Of a stretch of DNA of 64,000 nt, positions 29,130-42,782 are shown one piece after another (position 1 is the first letter of the stretch; each line of letters starts with the position of its first letter). The stretch covers positions 259,501 through 323,500 of the forward strand of contig OX459101.1 of the NCBI GenBank assembly GCA_949775045.1, given 5' to 3'. Source of the DNA: Metridium senile. Lineage: Eukaryota > Cnidaria > Anthozoa > Actiniaria > Metridiidae. Below the pieces are notes generated by a model that had not been told where the DNA came from, searched no databases, and worked only from the letters and a program-made list of their open reading frames with translations. The translations under genes were made by a program, and so were the position numbers.

Positions 29130-29460
29130 TAGATCAGAGAGGATAACAGGTAGAAACACGGTTAAAATAACTCAAAATAGACTGGGAGATTGGAGAAATC
29201 ACTGGAAGAAAATAGGACGAGAGAGGAATGTGTATATAATAAGAGAAATGCACGAAAAACGTTGCCAATGTTTGTTCCACTTCCCAGCGTAGTCAATCGA
29301 ATGATTCGGAAATTGAATACAATCGAACGCAATCATATGATTGGATGCGATTGTATTCGGCAATATCGATCGAAATCAAACGCCAGAAAAAATGTGAGTT
29401 CGATATGATTGCATTCGATTTCGAATGGTTGATTGCAATTGAGTACCATGCATGATACGA
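29130..29460. repeat. Conserved start of intron 1 in copies B, C and D
   Basis: The segment after exon 1 (AACTCAAAATAGACTGGGAG, TAGGACGAGAGAGGAATGTG and then AATCGAACGCAATCATATGA) is shared with 48730-48960 and 60490-60800. Its later part is rich in ATTCGATTGCAATCGAAT-type inverted units. The short reading frame starting [13 protein letters not shown] lies here in all three copies, but without a coding signature. Confidence 0.75.
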
Positions 29461-29648
29461 AAATTTACAGTAATATATATAAATTATGATAATAAAACAG
29501 CATTATTATAAGTAATACCATGGTACGAGGGAAATTAGTGATTAAATTTCCCCGAATACCGAGGGAAAATTTGTGGAAGTCCCAAGGGCGCAGCCCGAGG
29601 GACTTTCACAAATTTTAATTAATTTTATTTAATGATATATTTGTTTTG

Positions 29649-30024
29649 TACGAGCACCACATTATTTTACCCGAAATTGTTTTACCCGGTCATTTTTGTT
29701 TGCTCTAATATAAGTCAAAACTGTGTATTTCTATTGATACGATTTTTAGTCCAAATAATTTGCGCATATCAAACTCCAAAACCGTGCTAGGCTTTCAGTT
29801 ATTGCATGATTGGGGCCTTAGTTTAGGCATCATGTTACTTGAGGTTTTTTTCAATAGGCAAAATTGAAATTAATATTACTTTAGAAGAAAATAAAAATCA
29901 ATAAAGTCTGGCACGGTTTTGGAGTTTATTATGCGCAGATTATTTTGACGTAAAAATGTTTTGACTTATATATTCGCGCAAACTGGACAAGACTGTGTTC
30001 GGGTAAAATCATGCGGTGCTCGCC
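29649..30024. mobile_element. Foldback MITE in intron 1 of copy B
   Basis: The arms GAGCACCACATTATTTTACC and GGTAAAATCATGCGGTGCTC, plus AACTCCAAAACCGTGC and GCACGGTTTTGGAGTT, are inverted around a short centre. Related copies lie in copy C (about 48975-49708, with a nested insert) and copy D (61319-61701), so it was present before those duplications. Confidence 0.75.
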
Positions 30025-30755
30025 AAATATACATTACTTCTAAAAAACGTATATATTATCATAATCTATGTTCTATAACCTTGAAAATGATATATAGTTT
30101 ATTAGCTTTTCCTTAAATGAGACGCGAAAAAACAATTTTCAAACGAAGCCGGGCATGTCGCGAAGGTTGACAGTAACCTTAATTGTCTTTTTCTAGGTAT
30201 TTGAGCAGATGACACTAAATTAAAAAAGCTGCGCGGGGAGACTATACTATATAAGTGACTTGTGAATGATTCTTTTTGTAAAACCTTTTTTCTCAAGTCT
30301 GGCGCGTGAGTAAAACTTTTTAAATCTTGTTTTTCATCATGTTTAATTTTGCACTGTTGGTACTTTAATGATACTCTGCCACGTAGCTGACACTAAAAAG
30401 CTGCGGGGGAAACTATACTTTAAGAATTTGAGTGACTTGTGAATAGTTCTTTTTGTAAAACCTTTTTTCAAGACTGAAATCTTGCCAATTTCTTTGCACT
30501 AGCTGTAGGTACTTTAACTTAGTTTGTCACGTAGCTGACACTAAAAAGGGAGATTACTTTAAACTGAGTGAGTTTTGGATGATTCTTGACGAGTTGGTTT
30601 TTGTAAAATGATGTTAGGGAATATAATATCTACTCTCCTCCAGTCTCTTCATACGTTTAGCAATAATGTTGAAGCAGCCATCTTGATATGAGCTTCACAA
30701 AACAAATATGGTATTAAAACCAATAATTTGCATATCTGAGCATGGATATAGTGGT

Positions 30756-31390
30756 TCTCCCTATTATTTTAGATATTCCTCACTATTTACTGTCAGTGAT
30801 TTACACCATATCTCCCTATTATTTTAGATATTTCTCACTATTTACTGTCAGTGATTTACACCATCTCCCTATTATTTTAGATATTCCTCACTATTTACTG
30901 TCAGTGATTTACACCATCTCCCTAGTATTTTAGATATTCCTCACTATTTACTGTCAGTGATTTACACCATCTCCCTATTATTTTAGATATTCCTCACTAT
31001 TTACTGTCAGTGATTTACACCATCTCCCTATTATTTTAGATATTCCTCACTATTTACTGTCAGTGATTTACACCATATCTCCCTATTATTTTAGATATTT
31101 CTCACTATTTACTGTCAGTGATTTACACCATCTCCCTATTATTTTAGATATTCCTCACTATTTACTGTCAGTGATTTACACCATCTCCCTATTATTTTAG
31201 ATATTCCTCACTATTTACTGTCAGTGATTTACACCATCTCCCTATTATTTTAGATATTCCTCACTATTTACTGTCAGTGATTTACACCATCTCCCTATTA
31301 TTTTAGATATTCCTCACTATTTACTGTCAGTGATTTACACCATCTCCCTATTATTTTAGATATTCCTCACTATTTACTGTCAGTGATTTC
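30756..31390. repeat. 53 bp minisatellite, 12 copies, intron 1 of copy B
   Basis: Twelve units of CTCCCTATTATTTTAGATAT, TCCTCACTATTTACTGTCAG, TGATTTACACCAT follow head to tail; two are 55 bp through an extra AT. Copy C has four units (50446-50654), copy D one (62692-62743) and copy A none. Confidence 0.95.
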
Positions 31391-31403
31391 TTCCATCTCC
31401 AAT

Positions 31404-31629
31404 TATGCAGTGTACTGTAGTTTAGCCAGTGTGTGTAGTGTAGAGTAGTTTAGCTAGTATAGTATAGGGTAATGTAGTTTAGCCAGTGTGTGTAGTGTAG
31501 AGTAGTTTAGCTAGTATAGTGTAGGGTAATGTAGTTTAGCCAGTGTGTGTAGTGTAGAGTAGTTTAGCTAGTATAGTGTAGGGTAATGTAGTTTAGCCAG
31601 TGTGGTGTGGTGTGGTGTGGTGTGGTGTG
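31404..31629. repeat. 57 bp minisatellite and TGTGG pentamer, intron 1 of copy B
   Basis: Four GTTTAGCCAGTGTG-containing repeats of a 57 bp unit (with GTAGAGTAGTTTAGCTAGTA) run into a short (GTGTG)n pentamer tract. The tract ends 63 bp before the EGF exon acceptor. Copies C and D have about six and nine units. Confidence 0.9.
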
Positions 31630-33548
31630 TATTTTTTGTTTTGTTTTCCCTTTGTTTTGTTTTTCTAATTGTTCTAATTTATTTATCCAAAGGGCGTTTG
31701 CTTGAATGGTGGAACGTGTGTACAGTTAATATCAGGGACATGCCAGTGCGCATGTCCGACTGGATTCAAGGGCAGCAGCTGTGAAATAGGTAGGTTGGTT
31801 GACTGATAAGAAGGTATATTTATTTTTCACTTGCATTGTATATATATACTTATTTCAATAAAGCTAGTTAGTCATCACAAATCTGCAAAACTGGGACCGC
31901 AGAGGATCATGGAAAATATTTTACAACAGACAAATAGGGTTAACGCTTGTGAATTCTCAGAGGAGGCGAAACTGTAACTGTTAAATATTTAAAACCATCG
32001 ATAGTTTTAAAAATATATATTTCAAAACATGTACAACTTTTCAGGCTACTCATCACCTTGCCGGTCTCAGCTCTAACTTTTAGGTTACGAACCTTATTGA
32101 AATAGGTATACATCCCTGTCACCAGCTCTGTAGTCTCGATGTCTTAACTGATGCGCATCTGGAGTCGTCTAAAGTCTTTTGGGATACTAAGGAAATTTAG
32201 AGGAAAACGTGCTGGCTTATTAACTTCTGATGTACACAATATAAAACCAATAATTACAAGAAGCTGTTTGAATTCTACTCGTCCTTCGTGTACAAACGTC
32301 TTTCAAGCAGAACGAAGGTATCACTCATTGCATATACATAGTGTCAGTTCATTAGTCCGGCAACAACAATCTCATAACCATCAAGCGATTGCCAATACAA
32401 CCTTCAGTTCCAAAAGTCAAAGCAGTGAAATGTACTCTCCTGAATGCTAGATATGTTAGAAACAAATCATCAAATTATGTTGTTGATCAGGCAGATCAGG
32501 ACATCGACATTTTTGCATTGACTGAAATATGGCTCTCTTTAGATCAAGATGATCCGATCATTAGAGATTTATGTCCTACTGGCTATATTTTGTGTAGCGT
32601 GCCTCGCGGTTCCCGTGGTGGTGGAGTTGCAGTTCTGTATAAGAAAACTCTGAAGTTAAAAAGACAGTCCTTAACCTTAATTAAAAATCGCTTCAAGTCC
32701 TTCGAGTTTATTGATTTACTTATGCCGAATTCGTCTGCTACTCTTAGACTTAGACTTGTAATCATCTACCGTCCTCCTCCATCTAAATCATATAATAGCT
32801 CACTAGCATTATTTTTGAAGAACTACCTACGCTTCTTGAACATTTGGTTGCAACTTCTGCATGGCTCATTACTTATTGCTGGGGATTTCAATGTTCATAT
32901 TGACAATCCAAATTGTGATCATAATGCTCATCGATTTACTCAACTTTTAGAAGTATTTGGCCTCAAGCAACACATTACTTCACCTACTCACAACAGTGGT
33001 CATACTCTTGACCTCATCATAACAGGATCTGATGAATGCTTTGCTGGACATTTTTCAGTTACTAATCCTGTGTGATCAGACCATTTTGCAGTTCATTCCT
33101 CTTTATCTTTAACCAAGCCTCCATTTGAGAAGCAGCAAATATTCTACCGAAAACTGAAATCTATTGACACTCAACGATTTCATGATGATCTGATTCAGTT
33201 ACCTGTGGTTGCACTGGAAAACAGCACTTCAGTTGCTGTTCTTGTTAACCAGTACAATAACGAGCTAACTGACTTGTTAGACAAGCATGCTCCCTTAAAG
33301 TCACGTTTGATCACGATGCGTCCATCGGCACCGTGGTATTCAGATGATATCAAGGTCGAGAAGCAGAAAAGACGTAGACTAGAACGACGTTGGCGTACTT
33401 CAGGTCTGACTGTGGATAAAGATATGTTTGTTAGGCAATGTAACATCGTTAATAAATGTGTTCATGATGTCAAATGTTATTTCTCCACGCTGATCAACAA
33501 TAACCAATCAAACCCTGAGGCTCTTTTTTCAAGTGTTGATAGGCTACT

Positions 33549-34445
33549 TCTTTTTTATTGATTTAAATAATATTTCTTATGTACAATTAATAAATACAGT
33601 ACTATGTACCGTATCCTAGAATTTTTTTAAATAGTAAACTTTTTACATTTTTTTGTTTAATCTAATTTTTTAACATTTTTTTTTTTTTTTTACAATATAC
33701 ATATAAATACACACATACACACACACATTGATGTCTCTATATCATACTTAATAGTTACGGAAAAATAGTAAGAAAAAAAAACATTTTTCTGCATAAAAGT
33801 AATTTTGAAGTGCATTGTGTTTTTTAGTGTGAAAGGCCAACCGCGATTTCTTTTTTGCAATGATGTACTCTATTCTTTCATATTGCTTTAAAGAAGACTG
33901 ATAATTATTAAGTAAGGGGCTTGTTTGCTTGATTCTAGCAAAATACAAATTTATTTTAAAGATCAGAAAGAGAAAGTTTTCAAAAAGATCTCCATCAAAT
34001 CCTAATATTACGTTCTTTATATTTAGATCAGGGATATTTATGTTAAGTAAACTCAGCCAGTTTTTACAACAATCGTAAAACTGCCTCGTTTGCTTGCACT
34101 CAACGAAAAAATGTTCAAATGTTTCTTTATTCTGGCCACAGAAACTACAAAGAGACGATCGACTCGACTTTTTTTAAAAACAAAGAGCATATGATTAAAT
34201 AAAGACAGTTATTCAAAATCTTATACTGAAAAGCTCTCAGCTTTACATCAATTGTAGTTTTATAGATTCTACGATATACTGCTGACCATGCAATCATTTA
34301 ATTTGTTGGAAATATTCTTTTGAGCTATAGGTTTTTTTAATTTAACTTTAACAATTTTTTGATAGATTTTGTTAGCGTTTATTTTATTTATGGACTCTTT
34401 TTTACCTTCCATTGCGATATATATTGGTTCTTTATTGGTAGCAAA
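33549..34445 (-). mobile_element. Nested LINE fragment (L1/Tx1-like 3' end) inside the copy B intron LINE
   Basis: The minus strand (about 34175-33748) encodes SLCSFCGQNKETFEHFFVEC, a C-x2-C...H-x4-C knuckle of the zf-RVT kind. It continues ILGFDGDLFENFLFLIFKIN and a Lys-rich end with a stop at 33748. This style follows the reverse transcriptase in L1/Tx1-type elements rather than CR1. AGGCTACT flanks it (33541-33548 and 34446-34453), interrupting SVDRLLHRHPE of the host LINE. It is 5' truncated. Confidence 0.8.
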
Positions 34446-36323
34446 AGGCTACTCCATCGCCATCCGGAAAAGAAACTTCCTGCAACTGACTGTACTAAAA
34501 CTCTTGCAAATAATTTTGCTGACTTTTTTCATGGTAAAATATCAAAACTCAGTACCGACCACAAGGCAAGAATGTATGGCATCGTTAATCCGTTTCCTGA
34601 TACTAACTGCTGCCTATCTGATTTTTGCAATATATACGTCACTGTTGATGAACTGTCAAAGTATGTTGGTACTTCTGCTGTTAAATCGTGTACTCTGGAT
34701 CCCATTCCCTTATCGATCTATCATGAGAGATTAGTTGCACTGATTTGTTGTATCCAGTAATCAACCATATGTCGTCAACTTATAACTAGAACACTCTGTA
34801 GTGCCTGCTTGTTTGAAAGAAACTGTTGTATCACCTGTGCTTAAAAAGTCATCTCTGGACCAGGAAGTACTGCAGAATTACAGACCAATATCCAACCTCT
34901 CCTTTGTCTCGAAATGCTGTGAGAAAGTCGTGGCTTCTCAATTAAAATCCTATTTGAACGACAACAACTTAACTGAACCTTTTCAGTCTGCATACAAGGA
35001 GCGCCATGGCACTGAAACTGCCCTCATTAGAGTACAAAACGACATTCTTCGTGCTATTGATGATGGTAAATGCGTTGTCCTGTTGTTATTAGACTTCTCT
35101 GCAGCTTTTGACACGGTTGTTCATCATGCACATTCTGCTGTCTAGACTATCTTCACGTTTTGGAGTCCGTGATAAAGTCCTTTCCTGGTTTCGTTCGGCT
35201 TACCTTGCTGATCGCAAACAAGTCGTCTGTGTTGAGAATCAACGATCTGACACCTTCAACCTTGGCCCGATCCTGTTCAATCTGTATACTTCGCCAATGC
35301 ATGGGTGATATTATGCGGCATCACGATGGTGTTTCTTCTACGCAGTTGATACCCAGATTTACTATACTTTTAAATGCTCTATTGGATGCGATATGGACTC
35401 TTGTAGACGCAGGATTGAAGCATTTATCAATGCCATTGATCATTGGATGGTGTTCAACAACTTAAAACTTAACAATGACAAGACTGAATTTCTTTTACTT
35501 CACTCGCAGCATCGCCCATCACCGCCACTTGACTGTATCTTGGCTGGTAATGAACTTATTAAACCTTCTGATCACGCCAGGAACATTGAAGTGGTTTTCG
35601 ATAGGACTGTTAGTTTAGATAAACAAGTTACTACCATTTGCCAATCAGTGTTTTACCATATTAGGAATATACCCTGTGTACGCAGATACTTAAGTTATGA
35701 CACATCAAAAATACTAGTTCATGCTTTTGTAACGTCAAAAATTGATCATTGTAATTCTTTGCTTTATGGCTTACCTAAATATCTTATACAGAGTTATTAT
35801 GTCCCACCCGTAAGTTAGAGTTATTAGTCTCACCCGTAAATACGATCATATAACGCCGATTTTGATGGAGCTGCATTGTCTCCCAGTAGAGCAAGGAATC
35901 AAGTTCAAGATTCTTCTACTTGTCTTTAAGGCCACTAACAATATTGCACCAGCTTATATTGCCAATTTAATTTGTCCTTATATTCCTTCTCGTATTTTAC
36001 GTTCATCTTCTAAGGGATTGCTTGTAGTGCCCAAGTTTAAGTTACAGACATATGGTGCAAGAGCTTTTTCTGTCTGTGGGCCAGCGGAGTTAAGATCCTT
36101 ATAGATGTTTACAACTAACTACATTATCTATAGCTATTCATATTATATATTATAGTTTTAAATTTTTAAATTTTTAGATTTTTTAGATTATATTCTTACT
36201 TAATTAGTTTTAACTAAAATATAGTCTTAGTATCATTGTCACATATTAATTTTATGTATTATATTGTATTTATTTGTTGTAAAGTGCTTTGCGCATCGAA
36301 TGTAAAAGCGCTATAGAAATAAA

Positions 36324-36424
<101 letters not shown>

Positions 36425-36780
36425 TGATGCGCACCGGCTTTATTCTGAATCTAACTAAGATGGAACCATTAATTATGATGCATGTACTTTTCATTCCCCT
36501 TCTCTCTCTCAGCTCAAAGTGATAAATAACATAACATAACATGACACATCACAACACAACACAACATAACAATCAAAAGTCTTGTGTACTTCTTGTCAAC
36601 TTTGCACTAGTATAGTAGTTAGTTTTTACGTTGAAGAAACATACAACAATAATAAAAACAATTTTCTTGGTCTTCGCGGTAAATCTAAGCTTGTGTTTTT
36701 CTTTAATTGTTAGGTCCGTACCAAGACTGTTCTGCATTACAATCAGCAGGCTTTCAATCCAGTGGTATCTATGAAGTCGA

Positions 36781-37472
36781 CTCAAGTATGTTAAGGCCTG
36801 GTTTTAGCCGTGTTTCACGAAAAAACGTTTTTATTTGTCATTGCCACAAAACTCATCTGATTTTAATAAAACTTGGTACATGAATAGATCTCGGACTACT
36901 GCTCATCCTTAATTTGTAATTTTGATCTAAGGGTGGTCACGTGACTAGTTTAGATGGATAAGGGATTTTGTTTTTCCTTTGAAAATGCGGTCGCGAGTTT
37001 GAATAGGTAAAACAAACTTATACATTAAATGTACTTCTCTACAAAATTTCTACAGGACTGTGCTTGGAGAATCTGGTTATCACTTACTGTTAAGGAGATA
37101 TTTTGTAAAACAGGTCACGTGACCATAATTCTTATTCAAAATCCCCTTATATCTCCCTACCAAGCTATCGAATTCAAGTTCTCCAAACGTGAAATTATTT
37201 GTCATCTATTACTTATCAACTTTTGGCTTTTCGTTTTTATCTTTATCTTAAACTCACGACCGCATAAATTTTGAGTATTTTCTTGCTATTATGACGTCAT
37301 ATACCACATGACCTCGTAAAAATCAGCACTAAAACATTAAGGACTCTGATATTAACATCCACAGCGATTTTCTTTGAAAACTAGCGAATATCTTGAAAGT
37401 ACGAAGCCAACATCTTAATTATTGGCGGGGGGTCTTTTCACAACGAAAAACCCAGGCCTTAACATACTTGAG
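36781..37472. mobile_element. 692 bp inverted-repeat element inserted in copy B fibrinogen exon
   Basis: CTCAAGTATGTTAAGGCCTG and CAGGCCTTAACATACTTGAG are perfect inverted ends, and the GTTTT just inside the left end is mirrored by AAAACC-like sequence on the right. Comparison with copies A and C gives the empty site GAAGTCGACCCAGACGG and shows a GA (or GAC) duplication. No transposase is encoded, so it is a non-autonomous DNA element. Confidence 0.88.
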
Positions 37473-37915
37473 GACCCAGACGGTAAAGGTAGATTCCTTG
37501 TGTACTGTGATATGGTCTCTGAAGGGGGAGGGTGGACGGTCATTCATAACCGATCAGTTGATGGTTCCGTCAGTTTCAAGCACAATTGGAACGAGTACAA
37601 AGCTGGTTTCGGAGACATGAAAAACGGTGAATTTTGGTTGGGTAATGATAACATCCATCGATTGACTGCAGCCCGACCGGCCACGAAACTTTTCATTCCA
37701 TTAGTAGACACAAATGGTTTAGAATTCTACGCCAAGTACTCTACGTTCTCCGTCGCGAGCGAGAGTGATTTATATCGTTTGAAAGTGTTCGGGTACTCTG
37801 GAACTGCAGGTGACTCATTGGATCATTCTAAGTCTGCCTGGAAGTCGAACGGTATGGCATTTAGCACTCCTGATCGTGACAATGATCGGTACTCGGGTCA
37901 TTGTGCTGGTTCAAC

Positions 37916-40900
37916 AAGATTGCAGAATTCACGGACTTTGTGTGCGAAAGGAAACCAGACTTGCTCGCTGTTACTGAGACGTGGCTTGACTCTCATGACT
38001 GTGCGGTAAGGGCTCAGATCTGCCCTCCGGGCTACAAATTTGCCGATCACGGAAGAAACGAGCGTCGTAGTGGCGGGACTGGTCTACTCTATCGTGATTC
38101 TCTTCACGCCGTCAAAGTCGAGGCCACCGAGCTACGTTCATTTGAATTTTCGGAGTGGATAATTAAATGTGGTTCTCAGCAAACTCGTCTATTTATCATT
38201 TACAGACCTCCATACTCAGAAGCTCATCCTGTTACAACCAATGTGTTTCTAACTGAGTTTGCGGACCTTTTGGAGTCTATAACTCTCAGTATGGAACCAC
38301 TACTGATTACCGGCGACTTCAACATACATGTGAACTGCATCGATGATCCTGATGCTATACGACTGCTAGCCCTACTTGAGAGTACTGGACTACAACAACA
38401 TGTGAATGTCCCAACCCACATTAGTGGAAACACTCTTGATCTAATTATGACCCGACAAAGTGATAGCTTTATACACACCGTGCCCTGGGCGGATTCTTTG
38501 TTCTCGGATCACATGCCTGTGTTCTGTTCTCTTGCGCTGGACAAACCCTCCTTCACAAAGTCTCGCATATCATATAGAAAACTGAAATCTATAGATATTG
38601 GAAATTTAAAGAATGACCTATCAGCCACACCTCTTTGCAAGAACTTTGAAACGTTAGAGCTTGATGACCTTGTCAAGTGCTATGACACGTGTCTATCTTC
38701 AACTTTGGAACGTCACGCACCTTTAATTGAAAAAACAGTAGTCAAAAGACCAACAGTTCCCTGGTTTACTGAGGAGATTAAGGTCGCCAAGCGCCAACGA
38801 AGAAAGGCCGAGAAAAAATGGCGACGGGCCAAATTACATTGCGACTTTTTAGCCTATAAAGCAAAAAAGAACCACGCAACATTCGTCATGAAAAAAGCAC
38901 GCCGTCAGTTTTACACCGACCTCATATCTGAACACGCTGGTGACCAAGGGAAACTTTTCAAAACTGCCAAGTCTCTTCTTGCGCCTAAAGCAGATCTTAC
39001 GTTTCCTGATTATCGTGACTCTACTGCCCTGGCCAATGACATTGGTCACTACTTCGTAAGTAAGATCGAGCGTGTACGCTCCGACCTTGACTCTGTCACT
39101 GCCTCTAATGACAACTCTGATAATGCACCGTGCGCTGTCACAACCGATTGCAGAAAAAATCTCGTAAGCTTTTGTCCACTTGATGATCAAGCCGTTAGGG
39201 AACTCATTAACAAGTCAAGCAGGAAGTCGTGCTCACTAGACCCAATGCCCACTCCTCTAGTACTTGATTGTCTGGATGTTCTTCTCCCTGTCATCACGAG
39301 AATGATCAATCTGTCACTCGAGTTGGGCACATTTCCAGATCAATGGAAACAAGCTGATGTTCGTCCGCGGCTTAAGAAGCCTGGGTCAGAGCCTTTATTC
39401 AAGAACCTACGCCCGATAAGTAATCTCACGTTTATGTCAAAGCTCACTGAGAGGGTTGTGTTTAATCAGACCCATGAACACTGTATGGCAAACGAACTCT
39501 ATCCCAATGAACAATCTTCATATCGCAAACGTCACAGCACTGAGACGGCTCTTCTCCGAGTCAAGAACGACATTTTAATGAATATGAACAAACAGCATGT
39601 AACATTGTTGGTCCTGTTAGATCTTAGCTCCGCTTTTGACACCGTCGATCACACAATCCTTCTTGATCGTCTTTACTCAACATTTGGTGTCACAGGTTCA
39701 GCTCATTCATGGTTTGCATCATACTTAAACAATCGTTCACAGTTTGTATCAGTTAATGGAGCAACATCAAAGCAGTTTGACTTGAAGTACGGGGTTCCAC
39801 AGGGTTCGTGCCTAGGCCCTCTGATATTTATACTATATGTGAGCAAATTATTTAGCATACTAAAAGATCACCTCCCCAACGCTCACGCCTACGCAGACGA
39901 CACGCAACTATACCTTGCATTTAAGCCAGATGACACCGCTGATCAAGACTCTGCAGTCATAGCTATGCAAAGTGCTATCGACGAAATCAAGAAATGGATG
40001 ATCACAGACAAGCTTAAACTTAACGACGATAAGTCGGAATTCATCATTATTGGTACAAGACAACAGCTTGCCAAAGTCAGCATCGACACCCTTCGTGTAG
40101 GAAACGCCCAACTAACGCCACTTAGTGAAGTCAGGAACTTGGGATGCTGGTTTGACTCTCAGCTCAGTATGGCCACTCACATTAATAAAGTATGTAAAGC
40201 TGCTTTCTACCACCTTCATAGTATCAGGAAAATTAGGAGATTTTTGGATCATGAAAGTACAAAGACCCTGGTAAACGCTTTAGTAACCAGCCGCATTGAC
40301 TATTGCAACAGCCTGCTTTATGGAACACCTCAAACTCAACTACAGAAACTACAGAGAGTGCAAAATACAGCTGCGCGACTCATCTGCAACATTCAACGCT
40401 TTGATCATATCACCCCTGTTCTTAAAGAATTACACTGGCTCCCAGTTAAATTTAGGATAGACTTCAAGATATTGCTCATAACATATAAAGCCATCCACAG
40501 ACTGACGCCATCTTATATACATGAACTTGTTAATATACGAATTCCATCTCGATATCATCTACGATCTAATGACGAGCTCTTACTTAAACCACCATCAGTA
40601 AAAACATTAAAGACCTTGGGTGACCGTGCGTTTGTATCAGCAGCACCCATGTTATGGAACTCTATACCCAATGAAATTCGTAAAGCAAAGACCGTTGATC
40701 ATTTTAAAAAGCTATTAAAGACACATTTTTTTAGGAAAGCATTCTAAAAATATTTTTACCAGCATTAGCTATTTATTATTATGTCAAGTTTATATATAAC
40801 CTTATAAAAATGTAAATATTTTATTCTATCTTACTATATTTTATTCTATCTTACTGTTTGTATTAATTTTAGTAATATCATGTATAGCTTTCGTTTTGTA

Positions 40901-40976
40901 ATATTGTAATGCGCGGGTGAGCATCTACCCATGAAACCTGCGCAATATAAATATTAAATTATTTATTTATTTATTT
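37916..40976 (+). mobile_element. 5'-truncated CR1/L2-like LINE with an open ORF2, inside copy B exon 3
   Basis: The flanking duplication is GTTCAAC (37909-37915 and 40977-40983). One open frame of 943 codons runs from 37916 to the stop at 40747. An AP endonuclease begins inside the domain (KIAEFTDFVCERKPDLL) and has VTETWL, RSGGTGLLY, IIYRPP, LLITGDFNIHV and SDHMPVF. A reverse transcriptase follows, with LRPISNLTF, LLDLSSAFDTVDH, GVPQGSCLGPLIF and the catalytic AYADDTQLY, and then the usual C-terminal block (APMLWNSIPNEIR). ORF1 and the first residues of the endonuclease are missing, so the copy cannot be autonomous. The uninterrupted frame indicates recent insertion. The 3' UTR (40748-40976) ends in (ATTT)n. 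Confidence 0.93.
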
Positions 40977-41410
40977 GTTCAACTTCTGGATGGTGGTTCA
41001 ACTGGTGTGCTGCTGGCTCTTTGAATGGTCCTTCAATGGCATGGCATAGTTTGTCAAATAAAGACATGAAAAGGGCATCCATGAAAATTAAACCTTCCGC
41101 TTGAAAGAAACAGAACATTTGCACAATCCTCCGCTTTGAAGAACTTTTACCAAACAGAGAGCCATGAACTAATACAACAACAGCACTGAACTGGTCAATG
41201 ATAGATAATATGCAGAAAACCCGAAAAACCCGATACCTCTGAACACAACGTATATACATCTACAGAACATTTACAGTTCAATGTAATCGTTTGTTAAAAC
41301 AAACTCTAGCTGATTCTCTAGCAAACTCTCTTTAGATGATTTTGCACATTGGAAAGACTGTAAATTATCTGTAAATAGTGCACAAATACTGCACTGTATT
41401 TAGAAAGGAT

Positions 41411-41495
41411 CGAATGAATGAATGAATGAATGAATGAATGAATGAATGAATGAATGAATGAATGAATGAATGAATGAATGAATGAATGAATGAAT
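41411..41495. repeat. (GAAT)n microsatellite, copy B
   Basis: About 21 pure GAAT units, expanded relative to the homologous copy A tract. Confidence 0.95.
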
Positions 41496-41627
41496 CAGAG
41501 AAGGGTCACTGTAGGCTACTTCAACTAAACATTTGTAAGTTATACTATATGACGTCGTGTTAGTTGGAGTCGTTGGTCAATTCCATAGACCACTTCCATA
41601 AATAGTGGGAAATGAGTATTACTATTT

Positions 41628-41740
41628 AACAATTAGACCCGCAGCCCGAATGGTCTACGAGTCAATAGCCCACGAGCCGAGTCTTCGAGGCCAAGTGGGC
41701 TATTGACTCGTGGACCATGAGGGCGAGAGGTCTAATTGTT
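41628..41740. repeat. Palindromic hairpin repeat in copy B flank
   Basis: AACAATTAGACC and GGTCTAATTGTT form the tips, and GAGTCAATAGCCCAC and GTGGGCTATTGACTC the inner arms. It is absent from the corresponding copy A flank. Confidence 0.85.
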
Positions 41741-42365
41741 TTAGTATAAACCAACTAGTAGGTCAAACTTTGATATTTTGAAAGAAAAATAACATTTCAA
41801 TCGTTTTATTTTGAAAAAAATGACAGATAATCGAAAGTGAAAATACCGAGCGCGCGCTCAATGACGCGTGACGGCAAGTGAAAATGTATTCAAAACACAT
41901 CGAAATTCTCCACAGTTTTAGTCATTTTCTTCCTCAAGACTTTTGTTTTAACGGCTGAAAATAGCATATTTTTACTGCTAAAACTACTATACATATTTGA
42001 ACAACGGAGGAATAAAGAAAAGTCCAAGAAAAGTTTTTTAATCTGGCTTTCTCAATCAAACTGAAGAATCGTGTGATATATGGCGTCAGTAGCGCGCGCT
42101 CTTCAAGTCAAAATGCATTTACAAAACATCAAAATTATGTGCTTTTTTTTGTCATTTTCTTGCTCATATTTGCAATTTACGATTTAATGAAAAGCATTAC
42201 ATTTAGTACTAAGCTATTACAAGAAATAGAAGAAACAAGAAACGTTTTCAAAGTTTACAAAACCGGCCCTTTTCGCTACTAGTGGTCTATCACTCAATAG
42301 ACCATTAGTAGAGTAGCCAATCATAATGCAGGATACGTGATAGACCACTAGTAGGTTTATACTAA
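41741..42365. mobile_element. 625 bp inverted-repeat element in copy B flank
   Basis: TTAGTATAAACCAACTAGTA and CTAGTAGGTTTATACTAA are inverted ends. The copy A flank lacks this segment, so it inserted after duplication, together with or beside the hairpin at 41628-41740. The interior has a short hydrophobic ORF (42073-42282) without recognised homology. Confidence 0.65.
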
Positions 42366-42782
42366 TAGTTATTAGTTTTTTTATATTTGCACTGTCATAT
42401 GAAAGAACCTCCTGAAATAGGCATGTTTGGAAGGTTTTTATGCTCTGGCTTACAAAATGCCAATGATGTTATGCTAAATGAAAACTGTAGCTAGATGATA
42501 CAAGAAAATGTAACTAGCCAATCAGCGCGAAGCTAACAAGCTCAAGTTGTTAGCATAGCCATGACAGGAAAAATTGCGCACCAAAACCTGCCTCAGTAGA
42601 GTAGAATGGTACGAATGTTTTTTTTCGGTCAGAAAAATCGAAAATAAAACTCAAAAAACTTTCAAAAATCAATATACAACATATATGCATTAGTATAAAT
42701 ACGCAGGTGATTATAGAAAATCGCGCGCGCTGATTGGTTTTCTATCTCGGATTATCAGCCGATAATCACCTTTTCGGACAAA

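Noticed and set aside
29190..29408. [16 protein letters not shown]... conserved in copies B, C and D
   Set aside because: It lies in intron 1 after the splice donor, shifts and truncates between copies, and ends in different places; conservation is explained by recent duplication.
30756..31390. Regular 53 bp repeats resembling a CRISPR array
   Set aside because: Units are contiguous without unique spacers, and the locus is an intron of an animal gene; it is a minisatellite.
37422..38009. Stand-alone 195-codon fibrinogen-like gene
   Set aside because: It is the middle part of the copy B exon, bounded by two insertions, with non-homologous ends read from the inserted elements.
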